Assembly (NCBI GenBank): GCA_026387775.1
Contig: JAPLLC010000033.1
Span: 1-44,421, forward strand
Direction: 5' to 3'
Origin: Candidatus Methylomirabilota bacterium
Lineage (GTDB): Bacteria > Methylomirabilota > Methylomirabilia > Methylomirabilales > 2-02-FULL-66-22
DNA: 44,421 nt
Shown: positions 18,931 through 26,784 of the stretch, in pieces
How positions within the stretch are numbered: the stretch's first letter is position 1
Layout of the letters: each line of letters opens with the position of its first letter
Translations under genes and position numbers: made by a program
Notes under the pieces: model-generated
The model's input: the letters and a program-made list of their open reading frames with translations, nothing else
Told to the model about the DNA's origin: nothing
Database searches by the model: none

Positions 18931-21900
18931 TCACGCAGCCGTCTCCTGCCCATGTTTGAAGAGCCGTCGGCTCAGCTTCCGAACCAGAGCGGCGAGGTCG
19001 TCGGTATAGGTGTGCAGCACCGGCACCACGAAGAGCGCGAGCACGGTTCCAATCGTGAGCCCGCCGATGGTCACGGTCGCCAGCGGGGCATAGGCATCGA
19101 TCCCGGTCCGTGGGAAGAACGCGACGGGGATCAGCACGACAATGCTGATGAGCGAGGTCATGACGATGGGCCGCAGCCGGATGGGACCGGCGGTCAGGAT
19201 GGCCTCATCGCGGTCCATTCCCTCGCGTCGGAGGCGCAGGACCAGGTCGATCATCAGGACCGCGACCGTCATCATCATGCCGGTCAGGATCACGACGGCC
19301 AAAATGGAGACGGTGGAGAATGTCTGCCCGGCGAGGAGCAGTCCCCCCAGAATACCCGTCAGCAGCAGCGACAGCGACAGGATCATGTTGAACGGCTCGA
19401 TCAGGCTCCGGAACTGGGCCACCAGGAGCAGGAACATGAAAATCACGGCCAGGTAGAGCCCCCGCATGAGACGGCCGAAGGAGTCCTCCATCTGAGTCAT
19501 GTCGCCTCGCAGCTCCACCCCATACCCCGGCGGGAAGTCGAGCTTCATCTGCGCCGCCATGAGGAGGTCCATCGAGAGATCCATGCTGGGCGGTCCGCCC
19601 TTGCGGTAGAAGCCGAGCACGGACACGACCCGGCGGAAGTTGTCGTGCTCGATGAGCGTCGGCCCCTGGCGCTCCTCGATCCGGGCGACCGAGGACAGGG
19701 GGACAATCTCCCCTTTCTTGCCCACGATCTTCACCTGCTCCAGATCCGTGCGGTCGCGGCGCTGGTCCCCCTTGTAGCGCACGAGGATCGTGAACTGCCG
19801 CTTGTTGTCCAGCCGGTAGAACTCGTTCGTGAGCCCGCCCTTCAGCGCGTAATAGGCCTGGTCGGCCACGTCGCTCACCGTCAGGCCCAGTTCTTGGGAG
19901 CGGGCCTGGTTCACCACCACGTGGAACTGCGGCAGACTATTGGACCAGGAGGTGGAGACTTGAGAGAAGCCGGGAATGTCCTCCGCCAGCTTTTTCGCCC
20001 GCTCCCCGATTTCGGCCACTTTGCCCAGGTCCGGCCCGAAGAAGATCACCTGGATGGGCGCGGCGCTGGACGCCATGACGTCTGCCCCCATCTCCTTGAT
20101 CACCAGGCGCCGGATACCGGGGATCGACCGTGTCGCCTCGCTCTGGACGTCGTCGATTACCTGCCAGATGTCGCGCTTGCGCTTGGAGGAGTCCACCAGG
20201 GTCAGCATCATGAAGGCCGAGCTCACCGACCCCATGCTGTAGCCGGTGAAGTACGTCCCGCCCGGCTCGAAGCCGACTTCCGAGGAGACCTTCACGATCT
20301 CGGGCTGCTTCAACAGGAGCTTCTCCACCTGGGCGGCAATTTCATCCGTGCGTGCGAAGGATGTCCCCGGTGCCGCTTCGAGCTGCACGAACGCCTGCGA
20401 GACATCTGCCAAGGGCATCATCTCGCTGCCGATCTTGGGATAGAGCCCGATCCCAACCAGGATCGTGGCAATCGCGCCGGCCAGAACCAGGAAGCGATTG
20501 CGAATCGCCCAGGCCAGCCCGCCGCGGTACCGGGTCTCGGCCCGCTCCAGAAAGCGCTGCGACGGGTCCAGGAGCCACCGGTTGAGCCATCCGCGTTCCT
20601 GCTCCGATTCCGCGTGCGGTTTGAACAGATTGGCCGCCAGGACCGCCGTGAGTGTGAACGACACCAGGGCCGAGGACAGGAGCGCCAGGATGATGGCCCA
20701 GACGATCCCTTCAAACATGAACTGGACGACCCCGCCGGAAAACGCCAGCGGGAGGAGCGCCACGCAGAGCATGAAGGTGATGGCCAGGACGGCCAGCCGG
20801 ACTTCGCTGATGCCGTCCACGGCGGCCTCTTTGGGCGATTTGCCCATCCGCAGATGCCGCTCGATGGAGTGGATGTCGATGATCGAGTCGTCCACCAGAC
20901 GGCCGATCGAGAGCAGGAGTCCGATCAGTGTGGAGCTGTTCAGTGTCATGCCGAACGGCACCATGGCCAGGAGGGCCATGCCGATGGAGACCGGGATGGT
21001 GATGACCGAGATGAGCGTGCCGCGCACGTTCCCCAGAAAGAAGAGGACCACCAGTCCGGTGAGAAGGACGGCGATCACCAGCTCTTCGAGCATGTTGTCC
21101 ATCAGGAAGCCGACGAACGTGGAATTATCGTAGGCCGTGTCGAACTTCAGGCGCGGGAAGTCCTCCTGGATCTCTTTCAGCTTGGCCCGCACCCCCTCGA
21201 TCACCTTGACCGAGCTGGCGTCGGGCTGCTGGACGATGGACAGTTCCACCGCCTGCTTGCCGTTCAGCCGGTACAGGCTTCGCTGCTCGCGGGCGGCATT
21301 CATGACTTGCGCGACGTCCCGCAGGTAGATCGTCCGACCGTCCATGTTGCCGATCGGGTAGTTGGCCACCTCTTCCGGCGTGCGCGCCCGGAAATCGCTG
21401 CGGACGAGGAACTCGCGATCGCCATAGGTGAGCGTTCCGGCCGGCCGCGACTGGTTCTGCATATCCAGCATGTTCTTGAGGTCGAGGAGGCTCATCTTGT
21501 AGGCCGCCAAGCGATCCCGATCGACCACCACCTGGAGCTGCAGCTTGTCCCCGCCGAACGGCACGATCGAATAGACGTCCCTGACCGCCTTCAGACGATT
21601 GACAACCTCGTTTTCCACCAAGGTTCGCAGCTGGACCGAATCGTATCCCTCGCCGGTCACGGCCAGGGACAACACCGGAATGTTCAGCGGATCAATGGCG
21701 AGCACCCAGGAAGGCTTCAGAGTGGCGCCGGTCATGGGGAGGGCGGCCTGGACCACGTTCATGAGGGACTGCACGTCGAACAGGGCCTTCTTCATGTCCG
21801 TGCCGTACCAGAACTCGACGCTGACGATCGAGAAGCCCTCCTGCGAGGTGGAGCGGACAAAGTGGATGTTCTTCAGGTCCACCATCCGCTCCTCGATCGG

Positions 21901-22215
21901 CTTGGAAAAATAGATCTCCATCTCCTCGGCGGAAAGGCCGGGCATCATCGAGACGATGCCGACAATCGGGCTCTCCACGTACGGCATCATCCGCCGCGGC
22001 GTCTGGAAGAAGATCGCCAGGACGGCGAGCAGCGCCACGCCCAGATAGAACGCGAGGACCGTGTACGGATGCTCGATCGACCAGCGGCTGATGTTGCCGC
22101 GAGCCTGGGACACCGCCTCCGCGGCGTCTGTCAGCTTGGCCTTCAGGGTGTTATCGCTCAAGGCACGCCCCCTGGACCGTGATCCCGCTGCAGACCAGCG
22201 GGTCCGATCCTCCAT
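18931..22215 (-). CDS. RND efflux pump inner-membrane subunit
   Basis: A full-length pump of about 1094 residues or slightly fewer, with the twelve-helix RND layout. TM1 is HPYTVLAFYLGVALLAVLAIF; the first porter domain follows (MMPYVESPIVGIVSMMPGLSAEEME); TM4 carries the proton-relay acidic pair in LLSIGRLVDDSIIDIHSIERHL; the second half includes MFLLLVAQFRSLIEPFNMI and GMMMTVAVLMIDLV. The hydrophobic cores are intact with no frameshift. Sequence does not settle whether it moves metals or organic compounds; the neighbouring Met-rich protein, DUF2933 peptide and FixH domain favour metals such as copper, silver or zinc. The start is uncertain: ATG at 22215 has a weak ribosome site and a TTG near 22161 is possible. 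Confidence 0.9.
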   Translation of the reverse strand: MEDRTRWSAAGSRSRGRALSDNTLKAKLTDAAEAVSQARGNISRWSIEHPYTVLAFYLGVALLAVLAIFFQTPRRMMPYVESPIVGIVSMMPGLSAEEMEIYFSKPIEERMVDLKNIHFVRSTSQEGFSIVSVEFWYGTDMKKALFDVQSLMNVVQAALPMTGATLKPSWVLAIDPLNIPVLSLAVTGEGYDSVQLRTLVENEVVNRLKAVRDVYSIVPFGGDKLQLQVVVDRDRLAAYKMSLLDLKNMLDMQNQSRPAGTLTYGDREFLVRSDFRARTPEEVANYPIGNMDGRTIYLRDVAQVMNAAREQRSLYRLNGKQAVELSIVQQPDASSVKVIEGVRAKLKEIQEDFPRLKFDTAYDNSTFVGFLMDNMLEELVIAVLLTGLVVLFFLGNVRGTLISVITIPVSIGMALLAMVPFGMTLNSSTLIGLLLSIGRLVDDSIIDIHSIERHLRMGKSPKEAAVDGISEVRLAVLAITFMLCVALLPLAFSGGVVQFMFEGIVWAIILALLSSALVSFTLTAVLAANLFKPHAESEQERGWLNRWLLDPSQRFLERAETRYRGGLAWAIRNRFLVLAGAIATILVGIGLYPKIGSEMMPLADVSQAFVQLEAAPGTSFARTDEIAAQVEKLLLKQPEIVKVSSEVGFEPGGTYFTGYSMGSVSSAFMMLTLVDSSKRKRDIWQVIDDVQSEATRSIPGIRRLVIKEMGADVMASSAAPIQVIFFGPDLGKVAEIGERAKKLAEDIPGFSQVSTSWSNSLPQFHVVVNQARSQELGLTVSDVADQAYYALKGGLTNEFYRLDNKRQFTILVRYKGDQRRDRTDLEQVKIVGKKGEIVPLSSVARIEERQGPTLIEHDNFRRVVSVLGFYRKGGPPSMDLSMDLLMAAQMKLDFPPGYGVELRGDMTQMEDSFGRLMRGLYLAVIFMFLLLVAQFRSLIEPFNMILSLSLLLTGILGGLLLAGQTFSTVSILAVVILTGMMMTVAVLMIDLVLRLRREGMDRDEAILTAGPIRLRPIVMTSLISIVVLIPVAFFPRTGIDAYAPLATVTIGGLTIGTVLALFVVPVLHTYTDDLAALVRKLSRRLFKHGQETAA

Positions 22216-22368
22216 ACGGATCCCCGACCACTTCCACAGCCCCGTGGAGATCGCTCATCGTCCGATGCGGGAAGCGCCCGCTTCTTCGCGATCAATAGCG
22301 GAGCGCGCGTCTCCTGACCATCGCAGGAGACTCCGAAAGCAACCCCATCCCGAACAGGCGACATCCCG

Positions 22369-22569
22369 CTAGTGGCAACACCGACCGGACTTCGGAGGGG
22401 TTTCGGACGACTTCTCGCCTCCCGGAGGTTGCGCGCCGAGGCCTTTGGGGCTGGGGTTCGAGCCCTGGCGGTGCCCGCCGCAGCAGCAGCCCATCCCGAA
22501 CCAGTGCATGCCGATCATGATCACCGCCAGCACGATCCAGAGCCCATAACTGCTCAGGAACTCCATCAT
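22369..22569 (-). CDS. DUF2933-like small membrane protein with Cys cluster
   Basis: A 66-residue peptide: one membrane helix (about 8-24, GLWIVLAVIMIGMHWFGMG) followed directly by CCCGGHR and a Pro/Ser/Gly-rich tail ending CCH. Small proteins of this shape (DUF2933-like) are common beside copper and heavy-metal efflux genes; their role is unproven. The Cys/His clusters suggest metal binding, which is inference. ATG at 22569 has GAGGAG 6 nt upstream. It lies between the Met-rich periplasmic protein and the RND gene, in the same orientation. Confidence 0.75.
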   Translation of the reverse strand: MMEFLSSYGLWIVLAVIMIGMHWFGMGCCCGGHRQGSNPSPKGLGAQPPGGEKSSETPPKSGRCCH

Positions 22570-22690
22570 CGCTGCTCCTCTTTCTCCGCGCGCCGACTGC
22601 CGCACGTTACTGCCCGTCGCGGCCCGAGCGACCAGGAGATCCGCGATCCGCGAGTCGGGGCACGCCTGTCTACCCAAGAGAGCCTGATGG

Positions 22691-22864
22691 TTACGGCAAC
22701 ATCCCTCGGACCAAGGACTTGGCCAGAACCGCGCGCAGCTCCTTCGCCAACTCCAGATTCGGAATCACGCGGAGAATCACGCGGACGACGAAACCACACT
22801 CCCGACACCGTTAGTACTGAAACACCCACCGCTCGTCCTCCTGGGACGAGCCGATCTCCTCCAT
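22691..22864 (-). pseudogene. Small zinc-ribbon-like frame interrupted by an in-frame TAA
   Basis: Read through, the frame gives 57 codons: MEEIGSSQEDERWVFQY, then TAA (22811-22813), then RCRECGFVVRVILRVIPNL and a helical tail ending LVRGMLP before a natural TAA. The CxxC pair after an aromatic WVFQY stretch resembles one zinc-ribbon knuckle. The amphipathic tail looks protein-like rather than random. No clear ribosome site precedes the ATG. It lies between the Met-rich gene and the DUF2933-like gene. It may be a nonsense-mutated gene, a sequencing error or chance. Confidence 0.4.
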
Positions 22865-22901
22865 GGTGACTCACGCCCAACCCCGACACCGATTGCTTCG
22901 G

Positions 22902-23210
22902 CTACTGAGCGGGCGGCGGCGCATTTCGCTGGGTCATGATCTTGGCGCAGGTGTCGGTCATTTGCTTGGCTTGCTCGACCGTGATGCCGTGCTGCTGGGC
23001 GAACTGATCGAGTTGCTCCTGAGAAAGGGGCTGTCCCGACATCATGCTGCCCATGACGCCCATCATCCCGCCCTGCATCATCCCCATGCCGTGCCCCTGG
23101 CCTGGCCCCATCATCCCACCATGCATCCCGGCTCCTGCCGACTGCGCCAGCGCGTAACCTGCGAAGCCAACCCCCAGCAGAACCGTTACCGCAACAACGG
23201 CCTTCTTCAT
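22902..23210 (-). CDS. Met/His-rich small periplasmic protein
   Basis: A 102-residue exported protein. The signal peptide is MKKAVVAVTVLLGVGFAGYALAQ (cleavage near residue 23). The mature N-terminus is unusually rich in Met, His and Gly (GMHGGMMGPGQGHGMGMMQGGMMGVMGSMM), and a short acidic/Gln helical C-terminus follows. Methionine and histidine clusters of this kind bind Cu(I) or Ag(I) in known periplasmic metal chaperones. The position is analogous to ZraP in the ZraPSR system, though the sequence is not clearly homologous. A near-perfect sigma-54 promoter lies 50-65 nt upstream of its ATG and two dyads lie further up. Ribosome site AGGAGG is present (GAGGAGGTAAGAGACATG). Confidence 0.85.
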   Translation of the reverse strand: MKKAVVAVTVLLGVGFAGYALAQSAGAGMHGGMMGPGQGHGMGMMQGGMMGVMGSMMSGQPLSQEQLDQFAQQHGITVEQAKQMTDTCAKIMTQRNAPPPAQ

Positions 23211-23260
23211 GTCTCTTACCTCCTCGACTTCGAGTGAAATAGCGTGTGCCTAAGAAGAGA

Positions 23261-23277
23261 GGCAAGACGGGTGCCAA
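23261..23277 (-). promoter_or_regulatory. Sigma-54 (-24/-12) promoter
   Basis: The minus strand reads TTGGCACCCGTCTTGCC, matching the consensus TGGCAC-N5-TTGC at every core base with correct spacing. The predicted start is about 23250, 40 nt upstream of the Met-rich gene. An NtrC-family activator is encoded 0.6 kb away. Confidence 0.85.
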
Positions 23278-23370
23278 TGTCTGGGAGGGATTCTGAGGAG
23301 CCTCCGCTTCGCTAACGCATTGATTCTCTGGGACACCTGGAGGCGGAAAAGCCTGCCCGAGAGTTGCCGC

Positions 23371-23427
23371 TCGACAATTCGTCAAACGCTGCTCGATTGG
23401 CCAAGGCGGCGTTGGACATTTTGTCAA
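23371..23427 (-). promoter_or_regulatory. Paired dyads, likely enhancer sites for the adjacent NtrC-type regulator
   Basis: Two 15-bp sites, TCGACAATTCGTCAA (23371-23385) and TGGACATTTTGTCAA (23413-23427), agree at 12 of 15 positions and share a GAC-N5-GTC dyad. They are 42 bp apart centre to centre, four helical turns, so lie on the same DNA face. They sit about 100-150 bp upstream of the sigma-54 promoter, the usual place for enhancer binding. Assignment to the neighbouring regulator is inference. Confidence 0.65.
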
Positions 23428-23456
23428 GCACTGCGGAGAGGGGGGGAGGGGGAGAT

Positions 23457-23822
23457 TCAGCTGGCGCGGGCCCGATGCCAGACGAACGTATAGACGGCAA
23501 CGTTCACCCCGACCACCAGGATTCCTAGCACCATCTGCACGCCGGGCGTGAGCCCCTGCGGGTAGAGCAGTGAGAGAATGTAGTGCTCGATGAATCCGCC
23601 TGAATAGCCAACCTGTCCGGCTTGAACCCGCAACGCCTGCTCCCAGGGGGTCAGGGGGCAGATCCAGCCGGTGAACTCGATGAGGGCGCCCCACGCCGCC
23701 GCCGGAAGATGGATCCAGCGAAGCCAGGGACACCAGAGAACGAGGAGCCCCCCTGCCACCACGAAGACAACGAAGGCCAGGTGGACAAGAACGAGGCAGT
23801 CGGCCAAGACGCGGTAGAGCAT
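23457..23822 (-). CDS. DUF2784 family membrane protein
   Basis: A 121-residue integral membrane protein with about four helices. The sequence LVHLAFVVFVVAGGLLVLWCPWLRWIHLPAAAWGALIEFTGWICPLTPWE and GFIEHYILSLLYPQGL is the typical DUF2784 signature. The function of the family is unknown. The ATG at 23822 begins MLYRVLADCLVLVHL, the usual family start; a longer open frame overlaps the end of the response-regulator gene. It follows that gene by 64 bp and is probably co-transcribed with it. Confidence 0.88.
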   Translation of the reverse strand: MLYRVLADCLVLVHLAFVVFVVAGGLLVLWCPWLRWIHLPAAAWGALIEFTGWICPLTPWEQALRVQAGQVGYSGGFIEHYILSLLYPQGLTPGVQMVLGILVVGVNVAVYTFVWHRARAS

Positions 23823-23886
23823 AACAACGCTCGAGTTCCGGTTTCCGGACACCCGTTGCGCGCCGGGCTCGCGAGGGTGCTCTGGG

Positions 23887-25263
23887 TCATTCAGTCGCCG
23901 GCGGCTCCGCCTCACCCTTCATGCGGCGATAGATCGTCCGCGTGGCGATACCGAGGAGCTTTGCGGCGATCGTCTTGTCACCCCTGGTGTAACGCAATGT
24001 CTCCTCGATCAAGCGGTCCTCGACCTCTTCGAGCGGCGTGCCGATCGAGATCACCAGATGGCGCGCGGCCTGCTCGCTGCCCGTGAGCGTCTCGGGAAGA
24101 TCGGCGGGTGTGATCAGGGGAGAGCGCGTCAAGACCACGGCCCGCTCGACCACGTTTTCCAGCTCGCGCACATGCCCCGGCCAGGCGTAGGTCTGCAAGA
24201 CATCAAGCGCCTCCTCGGTGAATCCGGCGATGACCTTCGCGTTCTTGGCGGCAAAGCGTCGGAGGAAGTGGTGAGCCAGAAGCGAGATGTCCTCCTGCCG
24301 CTCGCGCAGCGGCGGGAGGGGGATCGCGATCACGTTCAACCGGTAGAAGAGGTCCTCCCGGAATCGCTTCTCGCGGACCAGGGCGTCAAGATCCGCGTTG
24401 GTTGCCGCCACCAGCCGGACGTCCACCTTGATCGTGTGCGTCCCGCCCAGCCGCTCGAACTCCCCTTCCTGCAAGACGCGCAGGAGCTTCGCCTGCATTG
24501 CCGGGGTCAGCTCGCCGATCTCATCCAGGAAGAGGGTCCCGCCGTCCGCCAGCTCGAACCGCCCCTCCTTGCGCGCCACCGCCCCGGTGAAGGCTCCCCG
24601 CTCGTAGCCGAACAACTCCGACTCCAGGAGCGTCTCCGGGAGGGCGGCACAGCTCACCTTGATGAGGGACCGATCGCGCCGGGGGCTCCCATGATGGATG
24701 GCGCCGGCGATCAACTCCTTGCCCGTCCCGCTCTCCCCCTGGATCAGGACGGTGACCCTGCTTGGCGCCACCTGTCCGACCAGCTCCAGCGTCCTGATCA
24801 TGGCAGGACTGGCGCCGATGATGCGCCCGCTGCCTTGCAGTTCGTCCAGGCGTGCCTGAAGTCGGCGGTTCTGCAGCGCCAGCGTCTGCTTCTCGGCGGC
24901 CCGCCGGATCGTCTGCTCGAGCTGGACGCGCTTGAACGGCTTGGTGATGAAGTCGTAAGCTCCCTCCTTCATCGCCTCGACCGCATCCTCCACGGTCCCG
25001 TGGCCGGTGATGACGATCACCTCCACGTCCGGGGCGAGAGTCTTGGCCGCACGCAGCAGCTCTTGCCCGCTCACCTTCGGCATCTGCAGGTCGGCCAGGA
25101 TGATATGCACTCCCCCCTCGCGCAGCCGGTCGAGCCCGGCTTGCCCGTCCTCGGCCAGGAGCACGTCAAACCCCAGCTTCTTCAGTGTCCGGGCCAGCGC
25201 CTCTCGGATGGCCGGGTCGTCGTCGACCACCAGGACGCGGATGTCGGGGGCAGATGGGGTCAT
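23887..25263 (-). CDS. NtrC-family sigma-54 response regulator
   Basis: 458 residues in three parts. The receiver domain (7-120) has phospho-acceptor Asp58 in ILADLQMP, an acidic pocket at VVDDDP and Lys108 in TKPF. The AAA+ domain (146-370) has Walker A GESGTGKE (176-183), the sigma-54-contacting GAFTGA loop (223-228) and Walker B GTLFLDEIGE. The Fis-type HTH (about 420-452) is DKTIAAKLLGIATRTIYRRMKG. It would activate sigma-54 promoters when phosphorylated; the -24/-12 site at 23261 is the obvious target. ATG at 25263 overlaps the kinase stop as ATGA. A longer upstream open frame is a shadow of the kinase gene. Confidence 0.95.
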   Translation of the reverse strand: MTPSAPDIRVLVVDDDPAIREALARTLKKLGFDVLLAEDGQAGLDRLREGGVHIILADLQMPKVSGQELLRAAKTLAPDVEVIVITGHGTVEDAVEAMKEGAYDFITKPFKRVQLEQTIRRAAEKQTLALQNRRLQARLDELQGSGRIIGASPAMIRTLELVGQVAPSRVTVLIQGESGTGKELIAGAIHHGSPRRDRSLIKVSCAALPETLLESELFGYERGAFTGAVARKEGRFELADGGTLFLDEIGELTPAMQAKLLRVLQEGEFERLGGTHTIKVDVRLVAATNADLDALVREKRFREDLFYRLNVIAIPLPPLRERQEDISLLAHHFLRRFAAKNAKVIAGFTEEALDVLQTYAWPGHVRELENVVERAVVLTRSPLITPADLPETLTGSEQAARHLVISIGTPLEEVEDRLIEETLRYTRGDKTIAAKLLGIATRTIYRRMKGEAEPPATE

Positions 25264-26612
25264 CGTGCGGCTCCTGGCTCGGCGACAGGTAGGTGGAGGC
25301 GAAACAGGCTGCCCCCCGCGGGCGCGCGCTCGCAGGTGAGCGTGCCACCGTGATCTTCCGCCATCTGGCGGGCGATCGCCAGCCCCAGCCCCGTGCCTTT
25401 GTCCTTGGTGCTGAAGAAGGGCTCGAAGATCCGCTCCCGCTCCTCCGCAGGCACGCCGGGTCCGGAGTCGGTCACGACAACCTCGATGGATGGGGCCGAT
25501 CGGTGGGGAGCATCTGGCGTCTGGACGGGTTGGCCCATTGCCCCGGTGACGACGCCGACGGCAATCGTGAGACTGCCGCCGTCGGGCATGGCATCGGCCC
25601 CATTCCGGAAAAGGTTGAGGAGCAGTTGCCGGATCTGGCCCGGGTCCAGGCGAAGCGACGGAAGATCGGGAGGAAGGCTCGTTGTGATGTACACCCCCCG
25701 CCCTTCCAGCTCCGGGCGGATGAATGCGATCAGATCCTCGATCAGCGCCCCGAGTGCCACGATCTCCAGCTTCGGCTTCGGCAGCCGCGCGAAGCGCAGG
25801 TACTCCTCGGTGACCGCGCTCAGCACGTCGATCTGAGACCGCATCGCCTTCAGGAGGCCCGCAGCCTCGGCCCGCCGCTCCGGGGGCAGACCCGCCAGCT
25901 CGTCCTCCAAGAGCTCGACGTTCAGGCTGATGGCGCTGAGGGGGTTCCGCACCTCGTGCGACACCTTGGCCGACATCTGGCCGATGGTCGCCAGGCGCTC
26001 CGCCTGCACCAGCCGATGCTGGGCCATCTGCAGCGCCTGGTAGGCTGCCTCCAGCCGCCCTTGGTTCTCTTGCAGCTCCGCATTCAGCCGCTCCCCCTCG
26101 TCCCGCGCGCTCCGCTCCCGCCGGCTCAGGTAGCCGAGCGAGCCCCCCAGCAGGAAGAAGGTGGCGATCCGGACCAGCGCGTGCTGGCCGGCGTGCTCGG
26201 GCATTCCCGGCAGAGAGGCGAGCACATACAGCAGCCCGCCGCCAGCCGCCGACAGTATGCCCGGCCCCGGCCCGCCATGTGCCGCGGCGAGCGCGATGAG
26301 CAGGTAGAAAAGCAGGTAGAAGTGGCTCTGGATGCCCCCGCTGAGCCAGACGAAGCAGGCAACGAAGACCAGGTCGAGGCCAATACTGACTTGAAGGGTG
26401 AGCCGTACACCCCGCGGCCATCCCCAGATCACGGCAAAGAGGCCGGCCTTGTAGAGGATGAACGCCCAGGCCAGGGCCCGGAGCTGCGCGGCATGTTCGG
26501 GTGGGTGGGGGACGAGGAAAAGCGCGATCACGCCCCCGATCATCGCCAGGGCGCGGAGAATCAGGAAGCTCCACTCCTCGGTCACCCGGGACCGAATGAC
26601 CGCCGCCCCCAT
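25260..26612 (-). CDS. NtrB-type sensor histidine kinase with multi-pass membrane domain
   Basis: A 450-residue kinase. About six hydrophobic segments fill residues 14-165 (for example LRALAMIGGVIALFLV, FYLLFYLLIALAAA and ATFFLLGGSLGYL) with no large periplasmic loop, so the signal is probably sensed in or at the membrane. A coiled coil (166-205) leads to the HisKA box KVSHEVRNPLSAISLNVELL with His219. The HATPase domain follows (N box LLNLFRNGADAM, G1 VTDSGPGVP, F box FEPFFSTK, G2 GTGLGLAIAR). ATG at 26612 has GGAGG 5 nt upstream. It pairs with the NtrC-type regulator by ATGA overlap. The membrane-bound layout differs from ZraS, which has a periplasmic sensor domain. Confidence 0.93.
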   Translation of the reverse strand: MGAAVIRSRVTEEWSFLILRALAMIGGVIALFLVPHPPEHAAQLRALAWAFILYKAGLFAVIWGWPRGVRLTLQVSIGLDLVFVACFVWLSGGIQSHFYLLFYLLIALAAAHGGPGPGILSAAGGGLLYVLASLPGMPEHAGQHALVRIATFFLLGGSLGYLSRRERSARDEGERLNAELQENQGRLEAAYQALQMAQHRLVQAERLATIGQMSAKVSHEVRNPLSAISLNVELLEDELAGLPPERRAEAAGLLKAMRSQIDVLSAVTEEYLRFARLPKPKLEIVALGALIEDLIAFIRPELEGRGVYITTSLPPDLPSLRLDPGQIRQLLLNLFRNGADAMPDGGSLTIAVGVVTGAMGQPVQTPDAPHRSAPSIEVVVTDSGPGVPAEERERIFEPFFSTKDKGTGLGLAIARQMAEDHGGTLTCERAPAGGSLFRLHLPVAEPGAAR

Positions 26613-26628
26613 ACGCCCTCCACCCAGC

Positions 26629-26784
26629 AGGCTGCTAAAGACCCGCCTTCGCCCAGGCTGCTCAAAAGGGCCCAGATGCAAGGCGGCGCGCGAGGGGCCG
26701 AGTGAGGCGTACACTGGGTACGCCGCAGCGAGCACCCGAGCAAGCCAACGCAGCAGATGGGCCTTTTTCAGCAGCCTGCTAGAC
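26629..26784. repeat. Dispersed palindromic repeat, copy 1
   Basis: The plus strand begins CAGGCTGCT...CAGGCTGCTCAAAAGGGCC and CAGATGCAAGGCG, and ends CAGATGGGCCTTTTTCAGC followed by AGCCTGCTAGAC. The ends are imperfect inverted complements of about 27 bp. The centre holds a nested palindrome GGCGTAC-N4-GTACGCC. The TAG stop of the CoA transferase (26779-26781) lies inside the right arm. The same element recurs at 28203-28330 and 40044-40210, all in the same orientation. It could fold into a long hairpin and act as a terminator or RNA stabiliser. Confidence 0.88.

Noticed and set aside
17566-22182. Very long plus-strand open frame (over 1500 codons) opposite the RND operon
   Set aside because: Its product is a His/Arg/Gly/Asp-rich low-complexity chain with no motif, and the opposite strand encodes clear RND and adaptor proteins. 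Such frames are by-products of codon bias in GC-rich DNA.
22570-22901. A terminator or second promoter between the Met-rich gene and the DUF2933-like gene
   Set aside because: No hairpin with T-tract and no convincing -35/-10 or -24/-12 pair is visible, so read-through from the sigma-54 promoter remains the simpler view.
25264-26574. Apparent N-terminal extension of the NtrC-type regulator to about 895 residues
   Set aside because: The extension is an out-of-frame reading of the histidine kinase gene. The receiver domain begins right after the ATG at 25263, which overlaps the kinase stop in the usual way.
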